A stretch of 64,000 nt of DNA from JAJDAT01 sp964570665 (GCA_964570665.1 CAZMZH010000005.1:186001-250000), one strand, 5' to 3'. Shown: positions 44,721-54,155, counted from the first letter of the stretch. Notes: generated by a model from the letters alone, not told the origin. Translations and numbers: made by a program.

Positions 44721-46247
44721 TTAGGATTTTAAGTTGAAGGTTTTTTCACAAAGCACACATTTGTTATTTTCTTCAAGTTTTTGCCCACATTCACAAACCC
44801 AACCTTTAAGCGTAGCAGGGTTCCCATAGATCAAACCATGATCGGGAACATCTTTGGTAACTACTGCACCGGCGCCAATAAAAGCATGTTTGCCAATTGT
44901 CACTCCACATAAAATGGTTGCATTTGCCCCAATGGTTGCCCCTTGTTTTACTAATGTCCTTTGAAATTCATTTTTTCGAGGAAAAGCGCTTCTTGGGTTG
45001 ATTACGTTTGTAAAAACGCAGGATGGGCCGCAGAAAACATTATCTTCAAGGACAACCCCCTTGTAAAGAGAGACATTATTTTGAATTTTTACGTTGTCGC
45101 CAATGACACCCTCTGGACCAACAACTACATTTTGTCCAATATTTACATCCTGGCCAATAGTTGAGTTTTTTAAAACTCTAGAAAAGTTCCAAATTTTTGT
45201 TCCTTTACCAATCTTACAGTTTCCCTCAACACTTCCAGTTTCGTGTAAAAAATAGTCTTTTTGGACAGTCTTCGCATTATCCATGCTCGCTTGAGCTAAA
45301 CGAAGAACTTTTAAGACCTTTAATCCTTCTTCTCCATCAGTATAAAATGACTTACCTTCAATGGCCTCTAAGAATGTACGGCATTCAACCGCTAATGGCT
45401 CTTCCCATTTATCGGATAATATTATTGGAACACCATCTTTTTTTTCAGGAATAGGAACGCCATTTTGCCAAGAAATATTGTGAGGGTATATAACTAATTT
45501 TTCGTCTATGGGAGCGGTGTCTTCAAATACAACCATTTTTTTCTCGCCGATAACCACCAATTTTTGCTCTTTGAATGGATGTAACCATGAAACAAAAATA
45601 TGACCCGCTACTCCCGAAGGAAATCTAAGTTGGGTCATTGTCGTATCTGCAATATGAGGATGGAGTATGTTGGAACCAAAAGCTTCTACTGAATCAGGCT
45701 CGTCGTTAACAATAGATAAAATTATCGATATGTCATGGGGAGCAAACGACCAAAGAATATTTTCTTCTCTACGGATTTTTCCTAAGTTTAATCTATTTGA
45801 ATAGACATATTGCAGTTTACCAAGTTCTCCCTTTGCCAGGAGTTTTTTAAGTTCCCTAATAGCCGAATGGTAATGCAATATATGCCCTACAAAAAGGACC
45901 TTGCCAGAACTCTTTGAAATTTCAACTAACTCTTTACCTTCACGCTCGTCTAAAGCCAACGGTTTTTCGATAAAAACATTTTTCTTAGCTAAAAGAGCTT
46001 CCTTCACCATAGAAAAATGCATTTCAGCCGGTGTTGCTATCGCAACAGTATTTATATCTGGATTCGAGAGAATATTGGGAAAAGAAATAGATGTACTGAT
46101 ATCTGGATACTTCTCTTTTTTTCTTTCAAGAACATCATCCGAAGGGTCGCAAATCAAACGAAGAACTCCGAGTTGATGAAAAGTTCTAGCGAGGTTTTTC
46201 CCCCAAAATCCGGCGCCTACCAACGCCAAGTTAACTCCGCTTTTCAA
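44721..46247 (-). CDS. WbpB-WbpD fusion: sugar 3-dehydrogenase plus N-acetyltransferase
   Basis: 508 residues. Residues ~1-310 are a Gfo/Idh/MocA oxidoreductase: NAD-binding GAGFWGKNLAR, the Lys of IEKPLAL and the HDIS region. From ~335 comes a left-handed beta-helix acyltransferase of the WbpD type with hexapeptide repeats (VVVGPEGVIGDNVKI, AGAVVTKDVPDHGLIYGNPA), ending in a four-Cys finger (CECG, CVLC). In Pseudomonas these are separate proteins that oxidise UDP-GlcNAcA at C3 (WbpB) and acetylate the amine made by WbpE (WbpD). A single chain may channel the labile 3-keto intermediate. This is the first gene of the minus-strand sugar cluster. Confidence 0.88.
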   Translation of the reverse strand: MKSGVNLALVGAGFWGKNLARTFHQLGVLRLICDPSDDVLERKKEKYPDISTSISFPNILSNPDINTVAIATPAEMHFSMVKEALLAKKNVFIEKPLALDEREGKELVEISKSSGKVLFVGHILHYHSAIRELKKLLAKGELGKLQYVYSNRLNLGKIRREENILWSFAPHDISIILSIVNDEPDSVEAFGSNILHPHIADTTMTQLRFPSGVAGHIFVSWLHPFKEQKLVVIGEKKMVVFEDTAPIDEKLVIYPHNISWQNGVPIPEKKDGVPIILSDKWEEPLAVECRTFLEAIEGKSFYTDGEEGLKVLKVLRLAQASMDNAKTVQKDYFLHETGSVEGNCKIGKGTKIWNFSRVLKNSTIGQDVNIGQNVVVGPEGVIGDNVKIQNNVSLYKGVVLEDNVFCGPSCVFTNVINPRSAFPRKNEFQRTLVKQGATIGANATILCGVTIGKHAFIGAGAVVTKDVPDHGLIYGNPATLKGWVCECGQKLEENNKCVLCEKTFNLKS

Positions 46248-46764
46248 TTATTGACTCCAATGCTAAAAGCGTTAATTTTATGAAATTAAATTTCATCTTC
46301 CAGGAAAGATTGATCTAAACCAAAAATCCAATAAAAAATTATGGGTGGAAAAACTGGATCAACTTGAATTTAGAAATCACAAAAACTTGAACTAATCTCT
46401 AAATGTGCTGGAAAGTAAAAACGAAATGAAAATCAAGAGACTAAAAAGTAAACCCTTTTCTAAAGACTTATAATATCCTATTCAATCTCTAAACCAAGCT
46501 AGATTATAGTTTTGTAATTTAGTTTTCAATCTTAAATTTTTCAGATAAACCTTAAAAATTAGAAATAAACCAAAAAAATTTAAAGATAGCTATTATCCTA
46601 CAATAATCTTTTTCATATTTGCTTTTTTTCATTTTATTTTTATGATAAATATTGGCATTTTTTAAAATGCCTAATTGAAATTACAAATATTTTCTTGACT
46701 TAAAACAACCTAGGTGATTTTCTAATAATATTATATGATTTTTTTAAATTCGAGGAAAAATGAA
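46248..46764. other. AT-rich intergenic region between sugar cluster and GRDP-like gene
   Basis: 517 bases between divergent genes. No frame in it looks coding. It must carry the promoter for the sugar cluster on the minus strand and for the GRDP-like gene on the plus strand. The only structured element I see is the 18-bp near-palindrome at 46654-46671. Confidence 0.5.
46654..46671. promoter_or_regulatory. 18-bp near-perfect inverted repeat, possible operator
   Basis: GGCATTTT and AAAATGCC arms of 8 bp flank a 2-bp centre (TT). A loop of 2 is too tight for an RNA hairpin, so a DNA operator is the better reading. It lies about 95 bp upstream of the start of the GRDP-like gene, next to a TTGACT -35-like hexamer at 46695. 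No second copy was seen. Confidence 0.35.
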
Positions 46765-47256
46765 ATGAAAGACATGCTGCAAATCCAAGAATTAATCGAT
46801 AACATTGATCTAGAGCCTATTAAGTTTACTTTAGTTTCAAGAGAAGAAGGTCCCGGTTGGACCATTGAGAAATCCAAACTAATCGAAACTTGGTATCGTA
46901 GATTTTTAGCATTAGTCAAAATCTATCCTGACCAAACCATTGTTCCTACAAAAGATATCGACATGTTTTGGCATTATCATATTTTGGATACTCGGAAATA
47001 CATGGAAGACTGCAACAAAATCTTTGGAAGTTATTTTCACCATTTTCCATACTTTGGCAGCAGGGGAAAAGAAGATAAAGCAAACTTTGAAAAAACGTTT
47101 TTTCTCGCCCAAGAATTATTTGAAAAACATTTTGGCGAATCTCCTATATCAACTGGAATCGCCGATTGTGGAGGTCTTTGCTCTGACGGGGAACCCACTC
47201 CTTATGTAAACATTCAACCAAACTTAAGACCTAGCTTAGCCACAATTGAAGCATAG
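46765..47256 (+). CDS. GRDP-like (glycine-rich domain-containing protein-like) protein
   Basis: 163 residues from the ATG at 46765, which has GAGG 9 bp upstream; an earlier ATG at 46735 has none. The core follows the GRDP/DUF1399 pattern: YRRFLALVKIYPDQTIVPTKDIDMFWHYH (VPTKDIDMFWHYH is the strongest part), then YMEDCNKIFGSYFHHFPYFG. The family is mostly known from plants and cyanobacteria, its function is obscure. The last 30 residues leave the domain and contain a Cys pair in ADCGGLCSDG. It is isolated between the sugar cluster and a membrane glycosyltransferase gene. Confidence 0.75.
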   Translation: MKDMLQIQELIDNIDLEPIKFTLVSREEGPGWTIEKSKLIETWYRRFLALVKIYPDQTIVPTKDIDMFWHYHILDTRKYMEDCNKIFGSYFHHFPYFGSRGKEDKANFEKTFFLAQELFEKHFGESPISTGIADCGGLCSDGEPTPYVNIQPNLRPSLATIEA

Positions 47257-47288
47257 CCAAACTAATATTTTTTGAAAAATAGATCTAT

Positions 47289-48923
47289 TTAGAATCCTTG
47301 GACGCTAAGCTGGTCTAATTGGTCAATACCTTTTTTAGGCAATAAAATTTGAAAAAAGCCGACCAGTTCTGAAAGAAAGTAATTATCTGTAATGTGTTTA
47401 AAAATTACTGGAGCATAATTCGCAAATCTTCGGTCTTCTCGACCGTCTATGGGAATATCTACATATAAAATTAGCTTAGGAGGATTTAATTTTAAATCGT
47501 CTACGACTTCCTGTTGTTTTTCTTCATTCAACATACCTGGAAGAATCCAGTCATATTGTGTTGGATTAATACGATCCGTTAAATAATAAAACACTGGATT
47601 TAGCGGAATGGCAAAAATAGAATCCCCAGGCTGGGAATATTGACGAATACGCGAAACGGTTTGCTCTAACCACTGAACTTCTGTTTTATTGGTATAAACA
47701 TCCAGCCTACGCAATTGCAAATGAGTTTTTTCCAAACTCTTGGCGCCAATTGATCCGGCATAAAAACCGTGGTGAGTATTCATCTCGAAATAAAATAAAA
47801 ACGGAAGAAAAACAGCCAAAATATTTGCCGTTATTCTATAAATCCAACCATAGTCGGCATTTTTCACAAAAGAAGCATTAACAACCAATCTCCAAATTTC
47901 GTAAGTTAAATAGCAAAATAGAATATAAAATAAAGGTAAAGTACGCAGTAAATTATCAAATCCCGCTCGCCAGATTACCAATCCAAAAGAACAAATCCCA
48001 AATGCTAAAATGGCTAGCAATTCCAATCCATTATCGTTAAAACGTCCCCTACTTTTAATAAGCCGAAAAATCAAAATTCCTAAAGTAATAAAATACGCCA
48101 GTATTGGCATGTAGAAAAGTAACCGCTCTCCTACTTTATGGGGACCGACTTCTTTAAAAACATCCATTATCGGAAAAATAGGTGGAAAAGCATTGCCCCA
48201 AACATTATGAGTAGCAAACACAATATCTGCTAACTTCCACACTAAATCACGTTGAAAAGCATAAATAATGAGAATTCCAAATATCGCGCCTCCCACCATG
48301 AAAATCCATATCTTTTGTGATTTTTGCTTATTTAAAGGCTCTTCCTCTGAGGACTGGTTTTTGGCCCAAGCTCCCTGAAAAAACATAATGACAATTGTCA
48401 TTATTATTATCAAGACTGAGAACATTGCCACTTCAATCTTAAAAGAAGCAGCCACAATCGATAATAAAAACGTACATAATATCCATAAAACGCGTTTGGT
48501 TTCTATGATTTTAATAGTCAGGTAAGCCAATAGAATGCAGAAAAAAGGGTAAAAGCGATTGTAATACATTGAAGGAGCGGACATGGTTGCCAAAGCAGCC
48601 AATAAAGAAAAGCCCGGCGGCATTATTCTGCGAGAAATCGAGTAGGTCAAAAGAACCATTAGAGGCGTTAATATTGCAACTCCAATACGAAGGCTTTGGA
48701 TATTCACTCCAAATAGCTTAAAAAATATTGCCCCGTAAAGATAACGCCCTGGCAAATAACCATTTGGATTAAAGTCTTTAAACGCCGACTGACCATTTAG
48801 GGTTCGCAAAGTTCCATATGCATAACCCCCTTCATCCCAAATATTAAAACCATAATCGATGAAGGATAAAAAATAGCCCAATAGCAAAAAATATAAAACT
48901 ATTTGGACACTATATTTCTTCAC
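47289..48923 (-). CDS. ArnT/PMT-like membrane glycosyltransferase
   Basis: About 544 residues. The GTG at 48923 overlaps the TGA of nagZ (GTGA) and puts the first hydrophobic helix right at the start; a TTG at 48977 would overlap nagZ by 58 bp. About ten membrane helices are seen. The first extracytoplasmic loop carries Asp-Glu in NIWDEGGYAYGTLR, where ArnT/PMT enzymes have their catalytic acid. A soluble C-terminal domain (about 430-540) follows. These enzymes move a sugar from a lipid carrier to lipid A, glycan or protein. Probably translationally coupled to nagZ. Confidence 0.75.
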   Translation of the reverse strand: MKKYSVQIVLYFLLLGYFLSFIDYGFNIWDEGGYAYGTLRTLNGQSAFKDFNPNGYLPGRYLYGAIFFKLFGVNIQSLRIGVAILTPLMVLLTYSISRRIMPPGFSLLAALATMSAPSMYYNRFYPFFCILLAYLTIKIIETKRVLWILCTFLLSIVAASFKIEVAMFSVLIIIMTIVIMFFQGAWAKNQSSEEEPLNKQKSQKIWIFMVGGAIFGILIIYAFQRDLVWKLADIVFATHNVWGNAFPPIFPIMDVFKEVGPHKVGERLLFYMPILAYFITLGILIFRLIKSRGRFNDNGLELLAILAFGICSFGLVIWRAGFDNLLRTLPLFYILFCYLTYEIWRLVVNASFVKNADYGWIYRITANILAVFLPFLFYFEMNTHHGFYAGSIGAKSLEKTHLQLRRLDVYTNKTEVQWLEQTVSRIRQYSQPGDSIFAIPLNPVFYYLTDRINPTQYDWILPGMLNEEKQQEVVDDLKLNPPKLILYVDIPIDGREDRRFANYAPVIFKHITDNYFLSELVGFFQILLPKKGIDQLDQLSVQGF

Positions 48924-50017
48924 GCGGAAACAAATTCTTTCATTTCTTGGATCAACTGACCATGTGGTTTTGCCCAAAGGTTAAAATCGGGGGGGGTTTG
49001 AGGAGTAAAGTCGATCAAACGAGATTTAATTCTTTCGGTTCTATCTAATGACTCATCAATCCTTTCAGAGGCTATTTTTCCTTTTTCGACGTCTCGGATC
49101 ATTTGTTCTTGTAATGCGATTGACTTTTCCATGTTATTGCAAATCATGAATTGGTCCAAACCAGCTTCAAACCCTAATACTGGAATATCTTTAAAATCAA
49201 ATAAGTTTTCAACCGCTTTCATTTCTAAATCGTCTGAAATTATCAACCCCTTAAATCCCAGTTTCTTTCTAAGAATGTCCAAAAGAATAACTTTAGAAAA
49301 CGTCGCAGGATAATCTTTATCCCATGCTGGATACAAAACATGGGCAGTCATTATTACTTCTAAACCTTTTCCTATATTATATGCAAAAGGTTTTAACTCT
49401 ATATTTTCCAGATCCCCGACACTTTTATTGACAGTCGGTAATTCTAGATGCGAATCACGATCCGTATCCCCATGACCAGGAAAATGTTTACCAACTGGCA
49501 ATACGCCCGTTGGTAAAAAACCGCGTATTATTGCATAACCTAAAGATGAGACTAAACCTGGATCGCCGCTGATAGCTCTATCTCCAATAATAGGGTTTTG
49601 CGGATTGGAATTTACGTCTAAAATAGGCGCAAAATCCATGTTAATTCCAACGGATTTTAATTCAACAGCTAAAGATTGGCCAAAACGATAAGCTAAGTCT
49701 TCAGATTTTGAGATTCCAAGACAGTTCTGCGAAGGAAAATCCGAAAAAGGGGCTTTTAATCTAGATACCCTTCCTCCTTCTTGGTCGACAGAAATCAATA
49801 GAGGACGACCTCTAGCTTGAGAAACCGCTAAAGACTGCATATCTTTAATTAATGAGTGGAGTTGAGCGGGAGACTCATAATTCCTTTCGAATAGGATAAA
49901 ACCTCCCACCCGTTGATCTACGATTAAGTTTTTTAACTCAGAGCTGATAGAACTTCCATTAAACCCCGACATAATTAGAGACCCTGTTTTTTCGACTATG
50001 GTTTGAGATGCGGTCAA
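48920..50017 (-). CDS. nagZ: Beta-N-acetylglucosaminidase NagZ (GH3)
   Basis: 365 residues, GH3 family. KHFPGHGDTDRDSH (near residues 175-190) is the NagZ signature carrying the His/Asp pair used as general acid/base. The nucleophile Asp is in ISDDLEMKAV (near 260). SVDQEGGRVSRLK near 75 completes the pattern. The enzyme releases GlcNAc from peptidoglycan fragments in the cytoplasm as part of recycling. There is no signal peptide. The following gene is coupled by a GTGA overlap. Confidence 0.95.
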   Translation of the reverse strand: MTASQTIVEKTGSLIMSGFNGSSISSELKNLIVDQRVGGFILFERNYESPAQLHSLIKDMQSLAVSQARGRPLLISVDQEGGRVSRLKAPFSDFPSQNCLGISKSEDLAYRFGQSLAVELKSVGINMDFAPILDVNSNPQNPIIGDRAISGDPGLVSSLGYAIIRGFLPTGVLPVGKHFPGHGDTDRDSHLELPTVNKSVGDLENIELKPFAYNIGKGLEVIMTAHVLYPAWDKDYPATFSKVILLDILRKKLGFKGLIISDDLEMKAVENLFDFKDIPVLGFEAGLDQFMICNNMEKSIALQEQMIRDVEKGKIASERIDESLDRTERIKSRLIDFTPQTPPDFNLWAKPHGQLIQEMKEFVSA

Positions 50018-50177
50018 AAGGCCTCCTTATAATTTGTTTAGTTTTAAGGTTTAAAAAATATTTTTGATTGTAACATTGCATCAAAACTAAGTATCGGCAA
50101 AAATATTCAAAGTTGGACTCAGCGATATGATAAAATAAGCTTTAAAAATTTTTCACCAGTAATGATGGGAAACTGAT

Positions 50178-51425
50178 TTGCGAAGGGTAGCGATAACCGG
50201 ATTAGGAGCGCTTAGTCCTAACGGTAATGGTGTTAAAAATTTTTGGCAAAACACACGACACGGTGTTAGCGGAATCGAACGAATTTCTAGTTTCGACGCT
50301 ACAGGTTTGTCCTGTCAAATTGCCGGCGAAGTGAAGAATTTCGATCCCCGTAATTATTTTGACGACAAGGAATTGAAAAAACTTCCTCGAGCCGTCCCAC
50401 TGGCCGTTGCGGCAACAAACGAAGCGTTTTCCGACGCTGGTATCGATCCTAAACAATTTAGCGAGTCCGAGTCAGAGAGCTTAGGAGTAATAATAGGTAG
50501 TGGTGGAGCTGGCTTTGATTATTCTGAAAAACAATTTGAACTATTTTTTTCAGATAAAAAACGCCAGATTAGTCCTTACGCGATTTCTAATTCCCTTGTT
50601 GGGATGTTGTCTAGCGAGCTGTCTATGTATTTTGGCTTGAAGGGTAGAAGCCATGTAATCGCTAACGGATGCGCAAGTTCAACCGATGCAATTGGGTACG
50701 CTTTTAATACTATTCGCTTTGGCCAAGAAGATTGGTTTTTAACCGGCGGTGTGGAAGCTTGTGTGACTCCGGCAATGATGACAGGCTTTGAACGAATGAA
50801 AGCAAATCCTGTGAATTTTAACGACGCTCCTTTTCGTGGATCGCGCCCTTTTGATCGGGACCGAGAAGGCTTCGTTTTAGCAGAGGGAAGCTGGATGATA
50901 ATTTTAGAAGAATTAGAACACGCCAAACGTCGAGGCGCTAAAATTTATGGAGAAATTGCAGGGTATGGATCAACTTGTGACGCCTACCACAGAGTAGCCA
51001 TTCAGCCAGATGGCAAACAACCATCTAGAGCCTTATTATTAGCGTTAAAAGACGCTCGGATGCCTAAAGACGATGTGGGGTATATCAACTTCCACGGGAC
51101 TTCAACTCGCTTAAATGACAAAATTGAAACATTATCAGTCAAGCTAGCCTTTAATAGTAGAGCCATGAAAATTCCAGCAAGTTCTACAAAGTCAATGGTA
51201 GGTCATCCACAAGGGGCTTCTGGCGCATTGGGAACAATGGTCTCAGCTTTATCATTGAAAGACGGCTTTTTAACGCCAACGATTAATTTAGAAAATCCCG
51301 ACCCAGAGTGCGATATGGACTATATCCCAAATAAAGGCCGCGAAACTTCAATTAAAGCTGCAATTAGTAACTGTATTTCTTTTGGATCAAAAAACTCCGC
51401 TCTTGTAATTAAAAAGTTTGAATAA
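50178..51425 (+). CDS. fabF: Beta-ketoacyl-ACP synthase, FabF type
   Basis: 415 residues from a TTG at 50178; an ATG at 50162 runs into a stop after four codons and no other in-frame ATG lies nearby. Thiolase fold with the acyl-binding Cys in ANGCASSTDAI (near 163), and the two His in NFHGTSTRLND and VGHPQGASGALG, with the Lys in STKSMVGH. It elongates acyl-ACP with malonyl-ACP. There is no acyl carrier protein gene beside it, so whether this is the housekeeping FabF or a second, special-purpose synthase is open. Confidence 0.92.
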   Translation: MRRVAITGLGALSPNGNGVKNFWQNTRHGVSGIERISSFDATGLSCQIAGEVKNFDPRNYFDDKELKKLPRAVPLAVAATNEAFSDAGIDPKQFSESESESLGVIIGSGGAGFDYSEKQFELFFSDKKRQISPYAISNSLVGMLSSELSMYFGLKGRSHVIANGCASSTDAIGYAFNTIRFGQEDWFLTGGVEACVTPAMMTGFERMKANPVNFNDAPFRGSRPFDRDREGFVLAEGSWMIILEELEHAKRRGAKIYGEIAGYGSTCDAYHRVAIQPDGKQPSRALLLALKDARMPKDDVGYINFHGTSTRLNDKIETLSVKLAFNSRAMKIPASSTKSMVGHPQGASGALGTMVSALSLKDGFLTPTINLENPDPECDMDYIPNKGRETSIKAAISNCISFGSKNSALVIKKFE

Positions 51426-51450
51426 TTGCTTTGTTAAATATTTTTTAGGC

Positions 51451-51488
51451 AAAAAAAATGCCCAGCTAGCATAAACGCTAGCCGGGCA
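51451..51488 (-). terminator. Terminator of the ribosomal protein operon
   Basis: Arms TGCCCAGCTAGC (51459-51470) and GCTAGCCGGGCA (51477-51488) pair with one mismatch around a 6-nt loop, with eight A's on the left (51451-51458), giving a U-run on the minus strand. It lies 26 bp past the end of rplQ. It also lies behind fabF on the other strand and may serve both. Confidence 0.9.
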
Positions 51489-51513
51489 AAGTATCGTTCT
51501 TATCTTTTTAGAA

Positions 51514-51930
51514 TTATTCCTTTACAGCCTTTTCCTTAGTTTTTTCTTTTTTTGGCTCCGCCGGAGATTCTTCTTCTCGGTCCACTAGTTCGATTATCGC
51601 CATAGGGGCGTTATCTCCCCTACGAGGACCAATTTTAATTATCCGAGTATAACCACCATTTCTATCTGCATAACGCTCCGCCAAAGGACCAAATAATTTT
51701 TTTAATATCGCTTTTTCAGTCACAATATTAAAAGCTCTACGACGAGAAGCCAAAGTGCCTTTTTTGCCTAAAGTAATGGTTTTTTCAGCTTTACCTCTTA
51801 GTTCTTTGGCCTTAGCTAAAGTTGTTTGGATTCTTTCTCTATGAAGTAATGCTGTTACCATATTTCGGAAAAGAGCTTTTCTATGTGCCGAGGTGCGACC
51901 AAGAATTCTTCCGGCTTTTAAATGACGCAT
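51514..51930 (-). CDS. rplQ: 50S ribosomal protein L17
   Basis: 138 residues. The N-terminal MRHLKAGRILGRTSAHRKALFRNM and the YADRNGGYTRI region are typical; the last ~20 residues are an extra Glu/Lys-rich tail. L17 binds 23S rRNA around the exit tunnel. It is the last gene of the alpha operon part, followed by the terminator at 51451-51488. (The N-terminal pattern is best seen in GRILGRTSAHRKAL.). Confidence 0.97.
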   Translation of the reverse strand: MRHLKAGRILGRTSAHRKALFRNMVTALLHRERIQTTLAKAKELRGKAEKTITLGKKGTLASRRRAFNIVTEKAILKKLFGPLAERYADRNGGYTRIIKIGPRRGDNAPMAIIELVDREEESPAEPKKEKTKEKAVKE

Positions 51931-51964
51931 GTTTTTATACCGTTCTAAAAAAAATTATAAAATC

Positions 51965-53014
51965 TTATTGAGGAGCAAACTCTTCCTTTTCCATCTCGCT
52001 ATCGGCTTCTTTCTTTTTCTTAGCCATGTTTAGCTGTTTAACGTCTTCCTCATCTAGCTTCATACCCAATCCCAGTCCCATGCTTTCAAGAATTTCCTTA
52101 ATTTCATTGAGAGATTTTCTGCCGAAATTCCTGGTTTTTAACATTTCGGAATCATTTTTTTGAACTAATTCTGCAATGGATTGAATATTTGCATTTTTCA
52201 AACAGTTATAAGACCTAACCGATAGCTCTAATTCTTCAACACTTTTTGACAAATAAGAAAACATTTTTTGCTTCTTTTCGTCAACTTGTGGTTGATGAAC
52301 AGGCTCTGGTTCTTCGTCAAAATTGATAAAGAGCTGCATATGATCTTTACAAATTTTTGCGGAATGAGCAACTGCATCTTCAGGTGTAATACTACCGTTT
52401 GTCCAAATTTCCATCACTAAACTATCGTAATCGGAAGAATCTCCAACTCTAGTTTTTTCCACATTAAAAGTTACTTTTTCAACAGGAGAAAAAATTGAAT
52501 CTATAGGAATTAACTGAATCGATTCATCTTGCAATTCATTTTGCTCAGCAGGAACATAACCGCGCCCTTTGGATATAATCATTTCCATATCCAACGATCC
52601 ATTTTCATCTATTGTGGCGATCTGAAAATCTTTATTTAAAAGCTCCACATCTGGATCAGATGTAATATCACCAACAGTAACTGGACCTGGTTTATCCGCC
52701 TTCAAAAATATCCGTTTTGTTGTAGTTTCACCAGTGATCTTCAACTTAACCTGTTTAAGATTAAGAATAATATCCGTTACATCTTCTAGAACTCCAGGAA
52801 TCGCCGAAAACTCATGGTAAACCCCTTCTAGCTTAACCCCTACGATTGCTGAGCCAATAATTGAGGATAGCAACATCCTTCTAAGCGAATTTCCAACCGT
52901 AATTGCATAACCTCTTTCAAATGGTCCAGCCAAAAGTTTTGCGTAACGGTCTGTTTTCGTCTTTTTCTCAAACTCTAATCGCTTGGGTTTAACAATTTCA
53001 TACCCCAATAACAT
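51965..53014 (-). CDS. rpoA: RNA polymerase alpha subunit
   Basis: 349 residues, slightly longer than the usual ~330 because of an acidic C-terminal tail. The N-terminal dimerisation domain has GNSLRRMLLSSI and GVYHEFSAIPGV. The C-terminal domain (about 250-325) has LELSVRSYNCLKNANI and RNFGRKSLNEI, the DNA-contacting helices. Usual place between rpsD and rplQ. Confidence 0.98.
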   Translation of the reverse strand: MLLGYEIVKPKRLEFEKKTKTDRYAKLLAGPFERGYAITVGNSLRRMLLSSIIGSAIVGVKLEGVYHEFSAIPGVLEDVTDIILNLKQVKLKITGETTTKRIFLKADKPGPVTVGDITSDPDVELLNKDFQIATIDENGSLDMEMIISKGRGYVPAEQNELQDESIQLIPIDSIFSPVEKVTFNVEKTRVGDSSDYDSLVMEIWTNGSITPEDAVAHSAKICKDHMQLFINFDEEPEPVHQPQVDEKKQKMFSYLSKSVEELELSVRSYNCLKNANIQSIAELVQKNDSEMLKTRNFGRKSLNEIKEILESMGLGLGMKLDEEDVKQLNMAKKKKEADSEMEKEEFAPQ

Positions 53015-53085
53015 AAAGCCTCCAGTATCAATACCTTACCAAATATTCGTCGAAAAAAGCTTCGGCCCTACCCAACAGGAGTCAA

Positions 53086-53712
53086 TTAACGAGAATATAA
53101 CTCAACAATTAATTGTTCTTCTATAGGCAAAGTAATATCTTCACGCATAGGCAAAGACTGAACTAACCCTTGATTTTTTTCTTGATCAAACGCCAACCAC
53201 TGAGGAAAAGAATGGTTTTTGACGTTTTCTAATGCTGTTTTAATAGGAAACTTACTAAGTTTCTTTTCCGCCGGACCAAAAACATCACCTTTTTTCAAGA
53301 TATAAGAGGGAATATTTACCCTTTTTCCATTGATTAAGAAAAAGTTATGGCGAATTAATTGGCGAGCGGCATTTCTAGACCCGGCAAAACCCATGCGATA
53401 AATCACATTATCAAAGCGCAACTCAAGGTTTTGTAACAAATTTTCGCCGGTTACACCTTTCTTACGATCGGCAATCGCAAAATATTTTCTAAACTGTTTT
53501 TCTAAAACTCCATAAATACGACGAACTTTCTGTTTTTCGCGTAATTGGATTCCATATTCAGTAACTTTCTTTCTCCTTTGCCCGTGCTGTCCAGGGGCAT
53601 AGGCACGCTTTTCAATTGCGCATTTAGCCGTTTCGCAACGGCTAGCCTTTAGAAAAAGCTTAATGCCCTCGCGTCTACATAAACGGCAAACCGAGTCCGT
53701 ATATCTCGCCAA
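53086..53712 (-). CDS. rpsD: 30S ribosomal protein S4
   Basis: 208 residues. Has a zinc-type N-terminus with four Cys (VCRLCRREG, then RCETAKCAIEK), followed by APGQHGQRRKKVTEYG and the S4 RNA-binding domain with NAARQLIRHNFFLINGK. A primary 16S rRNA binder and possible regulator of the alpha operon. Confidence 0.98.
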   Translation of the reverse strand: MARYTDSVCRLCRREGIKLFLKASRCETAKCAIEKRAYAPGQHGQRRKKVTEYGIQLREKQKVRRIYGVLEKQFRKYFAIADRKKGVTGENLLQNLELRFDNVIYRMGFAGSRNAARQLIRHNFFLINGKRVNIPSYILKKGDVFGPAEKKLSKFPIKTALENVKNHSFPQWLAFDQEKNQGLVQSLPMREDITLPIEEQLIVELYSR

Positions 53713-53754
53713 GTTGGTTTCTCCTTTCAGGAAAAAGTTACTATCGAATTTTTT

Positions 53755-54141
53755 TTAAACTCGACGTCGTTTTCTAGGCCTACAACCATTATGGGGAATA
53801 GGCGTTTTATCGCGAATTAACGTTATTTCTAATCCAATAGCTTGTAAAGCACGAATTGAGGACTCTCTACCTGCGCCTGGCCCCTTAACATGTACCTCAA
53901 GCTTTTTCATACCCATATCCATCGCTTTACGCCCCGCTTTTTCAGCCGCTACTTGGGCGGCAAAGGGGGTACTCTTTCTCGATCCTTTAAATCCCTGCGC
54001 TCCAGCGCTTGACCAAGAAATTGCGTTTCCCGAAGTATCAGAAATTGTCACAATAGTATTGTTAAACGTTGCTTGCACATGAGCCACACCTAACTCTGGG
54101 GCTACCTTTGCCTTCTTTTTCGTAGTTTTTTTATCAGCCAT
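53755..54141 (-). CDS. rpsK: 30S ribosomal protein S11
   Basis: 128 residues. THVQATFNNT-like AHVQATFNNTIVTISD, GFKGSRKSTPFAAQ and the basic C-terminus NGCRPRKRRRV identify S11, part of the 30S platform. Lies between rpsM and rpsD. Confidence 0.98.
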   Translation of the reverse strand: MADKKTTKKKAKVAPELGVAHVQATFNNTIVTISDTSGNAISWSSAGAQGFKGSRKSTPFAAQVAAEKAGRKAMDMGMKKLEVHVKGPGAGRESSIRALQAIGLEITLIRDKTPIPHNGCRPRKRRRV

Positions 54142-54155
54142 GTTAACCTGTTAAG

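Noticed and set aside
48924..48977. Longer start of the membrane glycosyltransferase at 48977
   Set aside because: It would overlap nagZ by 58 bp and add a charged segment; the GTG at 48923 in a GTGA overlap is simpler.
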